From Spartobacteria bacterium (GTDB taxonomy: Bacteria; Verrucomicrobiota; Kiritimatiellia; RZYC01): 64,000 nucleotides of DNA. A program made the translations under genes and the position numbers. This document shows positions 28,599 through 36,723 of the stretch, one piece after another; within the stretch, counting starts at the first letter, position 1, and every line of letters starts with the position of its first letter. The stretch is from the NCBI GenBank assembly GCA_009930475.1, contig RZYC01000008.1, positions 1 to 64,000 on the forward strand. Reading direction: 5' to 3'. Below the pieces are notes generated by a model. That model ran no database searches. It was not told the origin of the DNA and saw only the letters and a list, made by a program, of their open reading frames with translations.

Positions 28599-28701
28599 CT
28601 ATAAACTCCCAAAAAACTTGTCTATTGCTTCGATTTAACTACTATGACCCCTATATGAAGCATGCAACGTAGTACGCACCGAAACGGATATACAGAAAAA
28701 A

Positions 28702-30129
28702 ATGCAGATACCGTATTTATCGCAGACCCAGTCGCAAAAGCAGATGATGACCATTTCTCCGCAGCTGCGGCAGTCCCTGAATCTTCTGCAGGTTCCGCTC
28801 CTTGAATTGCAGACGCTGATCGCGCAGGAGTTAGAAATTAATCCCACACTGGAAGAACTTTCCAAGCCTGAGGATATCATCGAACTGCCCGATGCGGAAA
28901 CAAGCGACACGGATCGTGAACTGGATTTTAAGGAAGAATTCGACTCGCTGGCGCAGATGGATGATGAATGGCGCGAATATCTACAGAAGGATCGCACCGT
29001 AAAACCCTTCACAGAGGACGACGGAGCACGACGTGAATACTTCATGAACTCCGTCACTCGTCCCGAATCCCTTCAGGAGCATCTGATCAGCCAGCTGCAT
29101 TTGACCGATCTGTCGGACGACGATGTACTGATTGGCGAACTCATTGTGGGCAACATCAATGGCGACGGCTATTTGATGGATTCACTAACGGAACTGGCAC
29201 TGGCCACGGGCTATGACCCCGATCACATGGAGCGAATTCTGGCGGTCATACAGGAATTCGACCCGCTGGGCGTAGGAGCGAAAGATTTACGTGACTGCCT
29301 GCTCATCCAACTCAGCCGAATGGGCGAAGAAGACTCGCTGGCCGCTAAAGTAGTGGATGGTTTTCTGCCACAGCTGGCCGCCAAAAAATTGCCGGATATT
29401 GCCAGGGCACTCAAAACAACCCCCGAAGAAATCCAAAAGACAGCGCAGTTTATTGCCACGCTGGAACCCAAGCCGGGACGCAATTACAGTGACGAAGTAT
29501 CAACCTACGTACTAGCCGACGTCACCGTGCAGCTCATTGACGATGAATACGTTGTTTTCTTAAATAATGAACAGGTGCCGCATTTGCGGATTTCCAATCA
29601 TTACCGCAGTTTGATGGAAAACCCCAATACAAACAAAGCCACAAAAAGCTATATTCGCGAAAAAGTTTATGCAGGTAAATTTCTCATTAGCAGCATCCAG
29701 CAGCGGCAGGACACCATTTTCCGTATCTCCACAGAAATCGTAAGGGTACAACGCGAATTCCTTGATGAAGGCATTACCCATCTGAAACCCCTGACCATGG
29801 CACAGGTAGCCGAAGTCATGGGTGTTCATGAAACCACGGTGAGCCGGGCCATCGCCAACAAATATATGTCGACACCGCGCGGCGTTTTCGAAATGAAATA
29901 TTTCTTTACCCCCGGCTACAAAACTGCCGACGGTCAGGATGTATCCAACGCTGCGGTCAAAGATGAAATCCAGCGTTTAGTACAGGACGAAAATCACAAA
30001 AAACCCCTGTCCGACAGTGCCCTTGTCAAAAAACTGGCCGAAAAAGGATATAAAGTGGCTCGGCGAACTATCGCCAAATATCGCGATCAGCTCAATATCC
30101 CCCCTTCACATCTGCGCAAAGAATATTAA
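28702..30129 (+). CDS. rpoN: RNA polymerase sigma-54 factor
   Basis: This 475-residue sigma factor directs polymerase to -24/-12 promoters and needs AAA+ activators. The N-terminal activator-interacting region reads QMMTISPQLRQSLNLLQVPLLEL; an acidic linker follows (about 50-110). The core-binding and HTH regions contain LTMAQVAEVMGVHETTVSRA, and the RpoN box ARRTIAKYRDQLNIPPSHLR is at the end. All regions are present at normal length. The ribosome site is weak (only an A-rich run). No activator or PTS-Ntr gene follows, and no convincing -24/-12 promoter was found in this window. Confidence 0.97.
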   Translation: MQIPYLSQTQSQKQMMTISPQLRQSLNLLQVPLLELQTLIAQELEINPTLEELSKPEDIIELPDAETSDTDRELDFKEEFDSLAQMDDEWREYLQKDRTVKPFTEDDGARREYFMNSVTRPESLQEHLISQLHLTDLSDDDVLIGELIVGNINGDGYLMDSLTELALATGYDPDHMERILAVIQEFDPLGVGAKDLRDCLLIQLSRMGEEDSLAAKVVDGFLPQLAAKKLPDIARALKTTPEEIQKTAQFIATLEPKPGRNYSDEVSTYVLADVTVQLIDDEYVVFLNNEQVPHLRISNHYRSLMENPNTNKATKSYIREKVYAGKFLISSIQQRQDTIFRISTEIVRVQREFLDEGITHLKPLTMAQVAEVMGVHETTVSRAIANKYMSTPRGVFEMKYFFTPGYKTADGQDVSNAAVKDEIQRLVQDENHKKPLSDSALVKKLAEKGYKVARRTIAKYRDQLNIPPSHLRKEY

Positions 30130-30174
30130 CGCGCTCCGACCGGATCCGATCGAAACGCGTTGATGTCCAGTTGA

Positions 30175-30537
30175 CTATTCGGCCGTGGTTGCTGCGGCAG
30201 CTGCGTCGGCCACACATGATCCATCTTGCGCACCCAACCCCCCGCCAGAACCTGTGCCATCTCCGACAGGACCCAAACCACAAGAACCATCCTGCGCTCC
30301 GCGACCCGTACCGTCACCGACAGGACCTAAACCGCAAGACCCGTCCTGCGTGCCGTATCCCTGTCCCATTCCACCGCCCGCTGAACCATGACCTCCGCCA
30401 GCACCGCCAGCACCGCCTCCGCCGCCGCCTCCTCCGCCGCCTCCGCCGCCTCCGCCACCTCCACGAGCAATGGACGCAGGCACATAACACGTCATAACGG
30501 CGATGACAGATGCGATGATGATCGATTTTATTTTCAT
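30175..30537 (-). CDS. Exported poly-glycine protein with Cys-containing repeats
   Basis: This 120-residue product starts at the ATG at 30537 (AGGA 8 bases upstream). A signal peptide (about 1-23, IASVIAVMTCYVPASIA) is followed by a run of about 17 Gly. A Gly/Ala/Met-rich stretch and three imperfect repeats of QDGSCGLGPVGDGTG come next, the last one degenerate. Each repeat has one Cys, which could form disulfides or serve as a modification site. I know no matching family. It lies divergent from the ECF sigma operon with 171 bp between them and may be one of its targets. Repeat-driven length change is likely. Confidence 0.6.
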   Translation of the reverse strand: MKIKSIIIASVIAVMTCYVPASIARGGGGGGGGGGGGGGGGGAGGAGGGHGSAGGGMGQGYGTQDGSCGLGPVGDGTGRGAQDGSCGLGPVGDGTGSGGGLGAQDGSCVADAAAAATTAE

Positions 30538-30708
30538 AATCATGTTCCTTTCTGAGTTTATCTGTTTTCGAACAGGACGCATTGTCTGTTCACCGTCTTT
30601 ACACCGGTCACCTCAAAAAAGTCACATACTGATCAATTTTTTAATCTTTTAAAATAAATGTGACCCATTCACGCTGGTCGGTGTACAAGAAGGTATGGGA
30701 CAGCATAT

Positions 30709-31269
30709 ATGACAGATTATTCAGATCATGAATTGGTGGAGCGCGTGCTCAATGGCGATCGAAATGCGTATGCGCATCTGGTCACCCGTCATCAGAACCT
30801 GGTCTACAACGTTGCCTATCGTATGACAGGAAATCATGCAGATGCGCAGGATGTGGCTCACGAGGCTTTTGTGCAGGCGTTCCGCAAACTGGAACAATAC
30901 AAACCGGCTTATTCCTTTGGCAACTGGGTGACAGGTATCTGCGCAAATCAATCGAAGAACCTCTTCCGCAGTCGCACGCGGCGGCAGAAAGCAGAACAGT
31001 CGCATGTCGAAGACATGGAGCTCACCAATACGATCTGCGAAGAACCCGAAACCAGTATGGCAACGGACGCATTGCAACAGCTACCCGCAAAAATACGTAT
31101 GGCCATCACACTGAGACATATGGAGGGCTTGTCCTATGAAGAAATCGCCTACACGCTATCCATCGGGGTGAGTGCAGCAAAAATGCGGGTAAAACGCGGT
31201 ATGGAAGAATTGCTGTCTATGATGTCGCCGACCATAAATAAGGAGACAGTCCATGAAAAAGATGCATGA
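30709..31269 (+). CDS. ECF-type RNA polymerase sigma factor
   Basis: This 186-residue protein has sigma region 2 (about 8-75: LVTRHQNLVYNVAYRMTGN, DAQDVAHEAFVQAFRKLEQY) and region 4 (about 122-175: LPAKIRMAITLRHMEGLSYEEIAYTL, split, then AKMRVKRGMEEL). No region 3 is present, as expected for ECF sigmas. It heads a four-gene operon with a likely membrane-bound anti-sigma, a secreted protein and a beta-barrel, and overlaps the second gene by 17 bp. It therefore probably responds to an envelope or surface-carbohydrate signal. Autoregulation is likely but no promoter motif can be fixed from one copy. Confidence 0.94.
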   Translation: MTDYSDHELVERVLNGDRNAYAHLVTRHQNLVYNVAYRMTGNHADAQDVAHEAFVQAFRKLEQYKPAYSFGNWVTGICANQSKNLFRSRTRRQKAEQSHVEDMELTNTICEEPETSMATDALQQLPAKIRMAITLRHMEGLSYEEIAYTLSIGVSAAKMRVKRGMEELLSMMSPTINKETVHEKDA

Positions 31270-31771
31270 ATATGACGCAAGTGAAAAACTAAAAGCCCAG
31301 CTTCGGCAGCAGCGCGTACATGCGCCCGATTTTTTTGTTCAGGATGTGATGAATGCTCTGCCTGAGCACCCCGATCACGGATGGCGCACCATCATTCGAC
31401 GCTGGTGGCCTGATCAGGGCACTTGGCTGGCACCGTCCCTGGCGGGAGCACTGGCCATGCTACTTATCTGGGTCGGCATGCAGAAAATGGGCTCCTCCGG
31501 ATCCGAAGCCACCATTCGCGTTACGTTCGAACTGCATGCGCCCGATGCCGGACAAGTGGAACTGGCCGGAAGCTTCAATCAATGGCAGGTCGGCTCCATT
31601 ATGCTGGAAGGCCCCGATGCCTCGGGGCACTGGACCGTCGATATGGATTTGCCGGTGGGTCGCCATGAATATTCCTTTCTTGTAGACGGACGGGAATGGA
31701 TCGCCGACCCCACCGCTATGACCTATCGCGACGATGGATTTGGGCAAAAAAATGCGATTCTGGAGCTTTGA
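31253..31771 (+). CDS. Putative anti-sigma factor with glycogen-binding (AMPK1-CBM/CBM48-like) domain
   Basis: The product is 172 residues. The N-terminal 50 residues are charged and helical (EYDASEKLKAQLRQQRVHAP), which suits sigma binding. A single transmembrane helix follows (about 62-80). The outside part (about 88-172) is an E-set carbohydrate-binding domain: VELAGSFNQW, GHWTVDMDLPVGRHEYSFLVDG, WIADPTA. These match AMPK/isoamylase N-terminal glycogen-binding modules. AAGGAG precedes the ATG. Gene order and overlap with the sigma gene support an anti-sigma role; no zinc-binding HxxxCxxC motif is seen. A sugar-sensing anti-sigma is an inference from the fusion. Confidence 0.8.
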   Translation: MKKMHEYDASEKLKAQLRQQRVHAPDFFVQDVMNALPEHPDHGWRTIIRRWWPDQGTWLAPSLAGALAMLLIWVGMQKMGSSGSEATIRVTFELHAPDAGQVELAGSFNQWQVGSIMLEGPDASGHWTVDMDLPVGRHEYSFLVDGREWIADPTAMTYRDDGFGQKNAILEL

Positions 31772-31780
31772 AATCAAACA

Positions 31781-32572
31781 ATGAATAGTAACAGCATAAA
31801 AACCACAGAAAAAATGACTGGTGACGTCGAAAAAAAAGTTCCAATCATTGGAACTTTTTTCACGATCCTTTTTCTGCTTTTTGCGGGTGTGACAACGGGC
31901 TGGACCGACACCGTAGACAACCTTTATGAACAGTGCCGGGCAAACGAATGGTCGCCGGAACAACTGCAGCAGCTACAGTCGATCATGTCGCGCGCACAGC
32001 AAACAAAATGCACACTGGAGCCGCTGGTACAACGGACATCCGAAGGATTGGCCAAAGGCATTGATGCCGAACGCATCCTGACGGCGATGGAACAGCGAAC
32101 GGCACATTTGGAAGCATCGGTCGACATCATGCGGCGTGCGGGATGCCAACAAACTCCTACCATTTGGTCCGTAGCTTATGCATTGGAAAGCGGCCTTTCG
32201 GAAGCAACGCTGATGCGCATACTGCGTGAAGGGGCCGACCGACGCCCGGGACAACTCAGCGCAGTCATCGAAAGCGGCGAATCACTTCATTTATCGGGAA
32301 TGCCCGACGAAATCGTCGAAGTCCTCATGCTGGATTATTTAAAAAGAAACATGCGGCGCGGCGAGATCATTCGATCCAGCCGTTACGCAGTGAACCAACA
32401 CCAAAGGGGCCTACAACCGACCCAATTAAGAGAAAAAATGTGGGGAGCGGGATTCTGCTCGGAAAGCGGACAAACAGGAAATTCCGGCAATGCAGGAACG
32501 GGAAACAGCGGAGGTCCGGGTATAAGCCGCAGCCATCTTGGTTCCGGACAGGGAAAAGGCGGCGGACGATGA
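31781..32572 (+). CDS. Secreted helical protein with Gly-rich tail, sigma operon
   Basis: I do not recognise this 263-residue protein. Residues about 20-42 form a signal anchor or signal peptide (GTFFTILFLLFAGVTTGW); a helical domain with paired Cys (TKCTLEPL, RAGCQQTP) follows to about 220, and the last 35 residues are Gly, Ser and Asn-rich. Codons 19-27 lie within a perfect DNA palindrome (31832-31860) of a dispersed repeat family, so part of the export signal is repeat-derived. The start is uncertain: the ATG at 31781 has GGAG 16 bases away, and the ATG at 31814 has none. It overlaps the barrel gene by 4 bp. Confidence 0.65.
   Translation: MNSNSIKTTEKMTGDVEKKVPIIGTFFTILFLLFAGVTTGWTDTVDNLYEQCRANEWSPEQLQQLQSIMSRAQQTKCTLEPLVQRTSEGLAKGIDAERILTAMEQRTAHLEASVDIMRRAGCQQTPTIWSVAYALESGLSEATLMRILREGADRRPGQLSAVIESGESLHLSGMPDEIVEVLMLDYLKRNMRRGEIIRSSRYAVNQHQRGLQPTQLREKMWGAGFCSESGQTGNSGNAGTGNSGGPGISRSHLGSGQGKGGGR
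31832..31860. repeat. TTCCAAT-N-ATTGGAA palindrome, inside a coding region
   Basis: The arms AAAAAAGTTCCAAT and ATTGGAACTTTTTT are perfectly complementary around a central C. In the surrounding gene the palindrome encodes KKVPIIGTFF. The same core occurs at 51554-51582 and twice at 54826-54875, so this is one member of a dispersed family. The A and T runs give it the shape of a bidirectional terminator. Confidence 0.85.
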
Positions 32573-33504
32573 ATCGCAGAAGTAACTTCAAGCAGTGCAC
32601 TTCTGCCGCCATGATGCTTTGCTGTAGCATCAGCACCCTCGCAGGCGAAAGCCTGTTGACACCGCGACTACGCCTGTCCACCGGCTACGATGCCAACCGG
32701 CTGCAACTGGCAGAAAACCAGGAAAGTTCCGCCTATATATCTCTCGCCCCAGGCATCGATTTTGTTTATTTTGCCGACAACAGCACCGAATGGCGATTAC
32801 ACGGCGGCTACGATTCACGCATCTTTTCCGGTGGCGGCGGCAGTCAGGGTACACTGGATGGGAGTGGTGACATAGCCATCTATTCCGGATCAAAGGTTTA
32901 TGAAGTCTCTATAGGCGCAGGAAAGTATACAGACAGCGAAATTCCCGGCGATGATGTCCGCTGGCTGGCTTTCGCACCATCGGCCGGCTGGAATATAACG
33001 CCGGACAAACAACTGTACGCACGACTAAACCTCAGCTCATCCGTCTATGATTCGCGCCTGACATTGGATGGCGACAAAGAAACGGGTACATTCATCGGTT
33101 TCACCCCCGGTTATTATATGCGCTTCAATGATACAACCGATGGATGGATCGAACTGTACGGAGAAAATTTCACAGCCAATGAACCTGTCGATGAATACAG
33201 AACTATCGGCATCGCCGCTGGCTTGGGCTCCCAATGCAACGAGTCCGGTCGGCTCAATCTCTCCGCCCGCATCGGCTATCAGTCCTATCCCAATGATTTC
33301 GACGAAGCAACCGACCGTACAGCCCATCCCATGCGAATTGCCGCCAAGTACACATACCGACTGACAGACTGGATGCAGTTTGATCTCGCTGCCAACTGGG
33401 AACAGCGCTCCACCACCGACACCATCGACGAATACAGCCAATGGCTCATAGGTACTGGCCTAACCTTCTGGTGGGAACGTTCACTACATTCAGATCGCCG
33501 ATAA
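32569..33504 (+). CDS. Outer-membrane beta-barrel, ECF operon
   Basis: This 311-residue protein starts at the ATG at 32569, overlapping the previous stop (ATGA). A signal peptide (about 1-26, MMLCCSISTLAGE) is followed by about 14 amphipathic strands, for example YISLAPGIDFVYF, EWRLHGGYDSRIF, LYARLNLSSSVYDSRL and FIGFTPGYYMRF. The final strand WLIGTGLTFWWERSLH ends a few residues before the C-terminus. It resembles autotransporter-free barrels annotated as outer membrane beta-barrel proteins, with no known ligand. Its place after a sigma, an anti-sigma with a sugar-binding domain and a secreted protein suggests it builds or exports a surface component. Confidence 0.75.
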   Translation: MNRRSNFKQCTSAAMMLCCSISTLAGESLLTPRLRLSTGYDANRLQLAENQESSAYISLAPGIDFVYFADNSTEWRLHGGYDSRIFSGGGGSQGTLDGSGDIAIYSGSKVYEVSIGAGKYTDSEIPGDDVRWLAFAPSAGWNITPDKQLYARLNLSSSVYDSRLTLDGDKETGTFIGFTPGYYMRFNDTTDGWIELYGENFTANEPVDEYRTIGIAAGLGSQCNESGRLNLSARIGYQSYPNDFDEATDRTAHPMRIAAKYTYRLTDWMQFDLAANWEQRSTTDTIDEYSQWLIGTGLTFWWERSLHSDRR

Positions 33505-34012
33505 CGTCCAATGCTCCCCGCCCGCTTAACAATCTTACATCTTTATATTTCCATCCTATATATAACTAGAGGCGACGGCATGCACATCGTGAACCGCCTC
33601 GTGGGTACACTCGTTTTCTCACTGACACAGGGCGGTGCCCCGCGTCGTACCTCCTTGTCGCCGCACTCCACGACTCTCAGAGCGATGCTGGTGATTTTCA
33701 ACATTCATCCTAACACTTAGGCAGACAATAAATTATACTGTTTGAAGCCATCAAGTTTGAAGGAATGTTTGCGAATTATCTGGGGGTCGAATGGCCGTTT
33801 AAATGTCGTATTTCGTCTATTTCTGAGCTATCCAGCAGATCCGAATCTCGCGTATGACATAATCAAGCTATTCAGAAGCCCCCTTAAAAAGCCGGTTTTT
33901 CCGGCTTTTTTACTCCACATTTTCATTCCGGCCATTTTCATGCATTTTCACGCCGTATCTAACAGTATGACGCTATAAAACGGGTAAAAATCTCATTGGG
34001 GATTCGAGTCCC
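33505..34012. other. Intergenic region with terminator and possible gene remnant
   Basis: No intact gene is seen. One frame (33732-33857) reads FEGMFANYLGVEWPFKC and more, ending in a stop without a start; it looks like decayed coding sequence of unknown origin. A perfect hairpin lies at 33886-33910 and a tRNA 3'-end-like sequence at 33995-34025. The 70-residue and 78-residue open frames here have no ribosome sites or protein-like features. Confidence 0.5.
33886..33910. terminator. Strong bidirectional terminator downstream of the glycan operon
   Basis: AAAAAGCCGG-TTTTT-CCGGCTTTTT is a perfect 10-bp stem that works on both strands. It lies about 100 bases past the end of the leftward glycosyltransferase gene and probably ends that operon. 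Confidence 0.85.
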
Positions 34013-34025
34013 TCATTGCCCACCA
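33995..34025 (+). other. tRNA 3'-end-like sequence (possible attachment-site remnant)
   Basis: The string contains GGGGATTCGAGTCCCTC, like a T arm with loop TTCGAGT, followed by ATTGCCCACCA, like a 3' acceptor with CCA. The base before the loop does not pair (A where G is expected), and there is no D or anticodon arm upstream. It overlaps the last four codons and the stop of the leftward glycosyltransferase gene. It marks the left edge of the glycan gene block, as an integration scar would. It may also be chance. Confidence 0.35.
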
Positions 34026-36121
34026 TCTTGCTTCTCTGATACAAAAGTTGCGTCATACAAAATGATAGAAGCTGGCATGTTTCTATTATTCACCGTAATC
34101 GTTACCGTTGCTCCTTCCTGAGGCAGCTCAAATTGTGGCGTTTTTATGTTCACAAACTTTCCAAAAGCGACGTTCTCAAAGGTCCATTGCTGTTTTCCGA
34201 TCTGCACATGCAGAGTTGTGCGTGGGGATTGCTGAGTTTGTGGTACTAGTGCACAAGAAAGCTCAAGCATTCCAGCATGCGTCGTATTTGCGTCAACAGG
34301 TTTGAGCATAAATTGTCCTGCCGCATGTTCAATGATACGCGCATAATTCGCAAAAAGACCCTGCGGGTGCTGTTCGTATGCAACGCAACGCCACTCAGAA
34401 GGATAATCGGCGTAGACTACCCGTCCCAGTTTTTTTGACGCTGCGGCAAGATCCTCCTCTTTGTTATAATAGAAATCCGTACGAAATGAATACTCATTCA
34501 CCTGCATATATGGCTCCCCTGTCCATATTCCTCTGCGTACCAGTGCCTGAAGCTCAGGATTCTCAAGCACGGCATGGCGCATGTAAAATGACGCAGGCCA
34601 AGGCCAGACCATCGCCCCCCCACGTTCGGCACCATGATGAGCGGATTCAACAAAACAGGAAATGGGAAAACGGCTTATGAATTCTTTCTGGCGATTATGC
34701 AAAATCTGCATGTCGTTAGGCGCCGCCCCGTGGACAAAAGGAGCGGCAGCTACCAGATTGGGCGTCTGATAGAATCCACCCACCCAGCGAAGTTCGTAGG
34801 CGCTTTCCATGACATAGGGCGTACCAGCAGGCAAATTAGCATTCAGCCAGTCAGCTATACGCTTAAACCCAACATCCTTGTTGTTTAAATGATACAACGG
34901 CACTAAATACGCAAAAAAAGAATATACGATGATTACTCCGGTCACGACAAAGTTCAGTCCCAGTCGCTTAAGTTTTGGAAAAATATTCTCTGCCACAACT
35001 GTCAGCGCTGTGATGCCCGCACCGTATAGCAATACGATAAAAGGTGCCACCGGTGAAAAATAGCGCGCCGAAAGATATTGTGAGCGATGTGTAGCCCATG
35101 CCAGCAAGACCATAGATAAGACCACGATGCCGGCAAAAATGCGACGTTCCATAGACTTCGTATCGGGTTTAATTATCCAGATAAGGCCGCAAACAAAGAA
35201 TACCCATGCCACAATCGCAAGCCAAAGCTGTTCCCCAAGAAGCAATTTTGCCACGACATCATTCAGAATTACAAAAAAAGAATGAGGTGAGCCACTTGTG
35301 TGCGCCGTGTTGTAAAAAACAAAACGAAGCAGGAACGGTGCAATCGCCATTAAGGCCAATGCCAGCGAAAGACCACCGATAAAGAGCCTTCGGGTCAATG
35401 GTCTGTTATGAGCGAACAGCCATGCATACAACCAGAATAAAAGCGTAGTCGCACCAGCCGAACCCAGCAGCATGACACATCCCAAATGAGAATACGACAA
35501 GGCGGTAAAACCTAGAACCGCCCAGACGAATGAAGTCCATCGAAATTTGTCATCAAAGAGTAGCTTGAAATAAAAATACAGGCTGAAAGGGGCTAGAAAA
35601 AGGATCACAGCGTAGCAGTATACTTCGCGGGCATAGTAGACATAAAAGAACAGAAAGGCGTATAGAAACATACTTGATGCTGCGGCACGCGGGCTCAGCA
35701 GTCGTCGTGCTAGTCTGTTTAGAAACCATGCTCCGAGGATACCCAGAAAAACAGCTGGCAGTCTCGTCCAAAAGGGATTGAACATCGCGTCGGGAACAAA
35801 CTGCACGACAACCTTGAGATAAGCGTTCCAAAAAAGAAAGGTTAGCGGAAGCTGGCCAATAGAAAGAACAAGATTCCAAGAATCGGAAAGCATGTCAGCG
35901 AAAGGTAGACGTGGATCCGCCAGTTTGACAAATCCTATTTCATCCTGCCATAAGGTTGCTTTGCCTAATAACGGTATTCTTACAAGAAAGATCAGAAGCA
36001 GAAGCCCCCAAGGCCTGTCGGACATAAAAAGGCTACGAATCCGATCGATAATGTTTGATCCGTCGCATCTGACGTCAACGTGTTTCTCTGTAGCGGCCTT
36101 GAGGCTTTTCGAATTTGTCAT
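34013..36121 (-). CDS. GT39/ArnT-like polytopic membrane glycosyltransferase
   Basis: This 702-residue protein has about twelve transmembrane helices (residues about 35-430) and a soluble C-terminal domain of about 270 residues. An early periplasmic loop carries LWQDEIGFV, with the acidic residues typical of the catalytic DE motif of protein mannosyltransferases and ArnT. Such enzymes move sugars from polyprenyl-phosphate carriers to acceptors outside the inner membrane. In this operon it would use the lipid-linked sugar made by the GtrB-like enzyme, which is interrupted here. It is the last gene of the leftward operon. Its C-terminal codons (DGGQ) coincide with a tRNA-like DNA string. Confidence 0.82.
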   Translation of the reverse strand: MTNSKSLKAATEKHVDVRCDGSNIIDRIRSLFMSDRPWGLLLLIFLVRIPLLGKATLWQDEIGFVKLADPRLPFADMLSDSWNLVLSIGQLPLTFLFWNAYLKVVVQFVPDAMFNPFWTRLPAVFLGILGAWFLNRLARRLLSPRAAASSMFLYAFLFFYVYYAREVYCYAVILFLAPFSLYFYFKLLFDDKFRWTSFVWAVLGFTALSYSHLGCVMLLGSAGATTLLFWLYAWLFAHNRPLTRRLFIGGLSLALALMAIAPFLLRFVFYNTAHTSGSPHSFFVILNDVVAKLLLGEQLWLAIVAWVFFVCGLIWIIKPDTKSMERRIFAGIVVLSMVLLAWATHRSQYLSARYFSPVAPFIVLLYGAGITALTVVAENIFPKLKRLGLNFVVTGVIIVYSFFAYLVPLYHLNNKDVGFKRIADWLNANLPAGTPYVMESAYELRWVGGFYQTPNLVAAAPFVHGAAPNDMQILHNRQKEFISRFPISCFVESAHHGAERGGAMVWPWPASFYMRHAVLENPELQALVRRGIWTGEPYMQVNEYSFRTDFYYNKEEDLAAASKKLGRVVYADYPSEWRCVAYEQHPQGLFANYARIIEHAAGQFMLKPVDANTTHAGMLELSCALVPQTQQSPRTTLHVQIGKQQWTFENVAFGKFVNIKTPQFELPQEGATVTITVNNRNMPASIILYDATFVSEKQDGGQ

Positions 36122-36136
36122 AGTTCCAAACCTTGT

Positions 36137-36721
36137 TTACAATATCACCCGAATAAGCGTGGCAAAGTCCTTCGATATGTTATCAGGCACAGTGTTGAGT
36201 GAAATAAACCGTTCGATCTGTTCAATTTTAAGTGACGAAAGCAGCGCTGTACGGCAACCGGCAGCATGCCCTGCCTGGATGTCGACGATACCGTCTCCGA
36301 TCATCCAGCTGAGCGAAAGGTCAATGTCTAGATCTGCTGCAGCACGCAGGAGCATACCAGGTTCGGGTTTTCGGCAGTTGCACAGACAGGTTAGTTCGGG
36401 GTTCTCACCTTCTGTCGGGTGGTGCGGACAGTAATAGAGTGCATCCCAGCGCGCTCCTCGTTCCTGCAGCAGGCTCAACAATCGATCGTTTACGCTCTTT
36501 AATTCGTCGGGCGTAAGGGTGCCCTTGGCAATACCCGGCTGGTTGGTTGCCACGACAATAGTGAATCCGGCGGCAGCAAGCGCTTTCATCGCTTCGGCGG
36601 CGCCTTCTACAAGTTTAACCTGTTCCGGCCGTCGCGGAGAATCTAGCAATCCGTGTGTTTCATCGTAGACCATCCGGTTTAGTGTTCCGTCGCGGTCAAA
36701 AAATATAGCGGGCCTGCTCAC
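36137..36721 (-). CDS. gmhB: D-glycero-D-manno-heptose 1,7-bisphosphate 7-phosphatase
   Basis: This 194-residue HAD-family enzyme removes the 7-phosphate in ADP- or GDP-heptose synthesis. The nucleophile motif FFDRDGTLN, motif II ATNQPGIAKG, the zinc loop CPHHPTEGENPELTCLCNC (one His and three Cys) and the RKPEPGML motif are clear. Motif IV reads IGDGIVDIQAG instead of the usual GDRxxD, keeping both Asp. The partner genes HddA and HddC indicate the GDP branch. It lies 2 bp after hddC and 15 bp before the terminal glycosyltransferase gene in the same operon. Confidence 0.93.
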   Translation of the reverse strand: MSRPAIFFDRDGTLNRMVYDETHGLLDSPRRPEQVKLVEGAAEAMKALAAAGFTIVVATNQPGIAKGTLTPDELKSVNDRLLSLLQERGARWDALYYCPHHPTEGENPELTCLCNCRKPEPGMLLRAAADLDIDLSLSWMIGDGIVDIQAGHAAGCRTALLSSLKIEQIERFISLNTVPDNISKDFATLIRVIL

Positions 36722-36723
36722 AA

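Noticed and set aside
30240-30350. Short repeated units considered as a CRISPR array
   Set aside because: The repeats are in-frame protein repeats of the exported Gly-rich gene; there are no unique spacers and no cas genes in the window.
30171-30497. 108-residue Arg/His/Pro-rich rightward frame
   Set aside because: It is the complement of the poly-Gly repeat gene; Gly codons read backwards give Pro and Arg runs.
33742-33978. 78-residue rightward open frame
   Set aside because: It runs through a perfect terminator hairpin, has no ribosome site and no protein-like pattern; another frame there looks more like decayed coding DNA.
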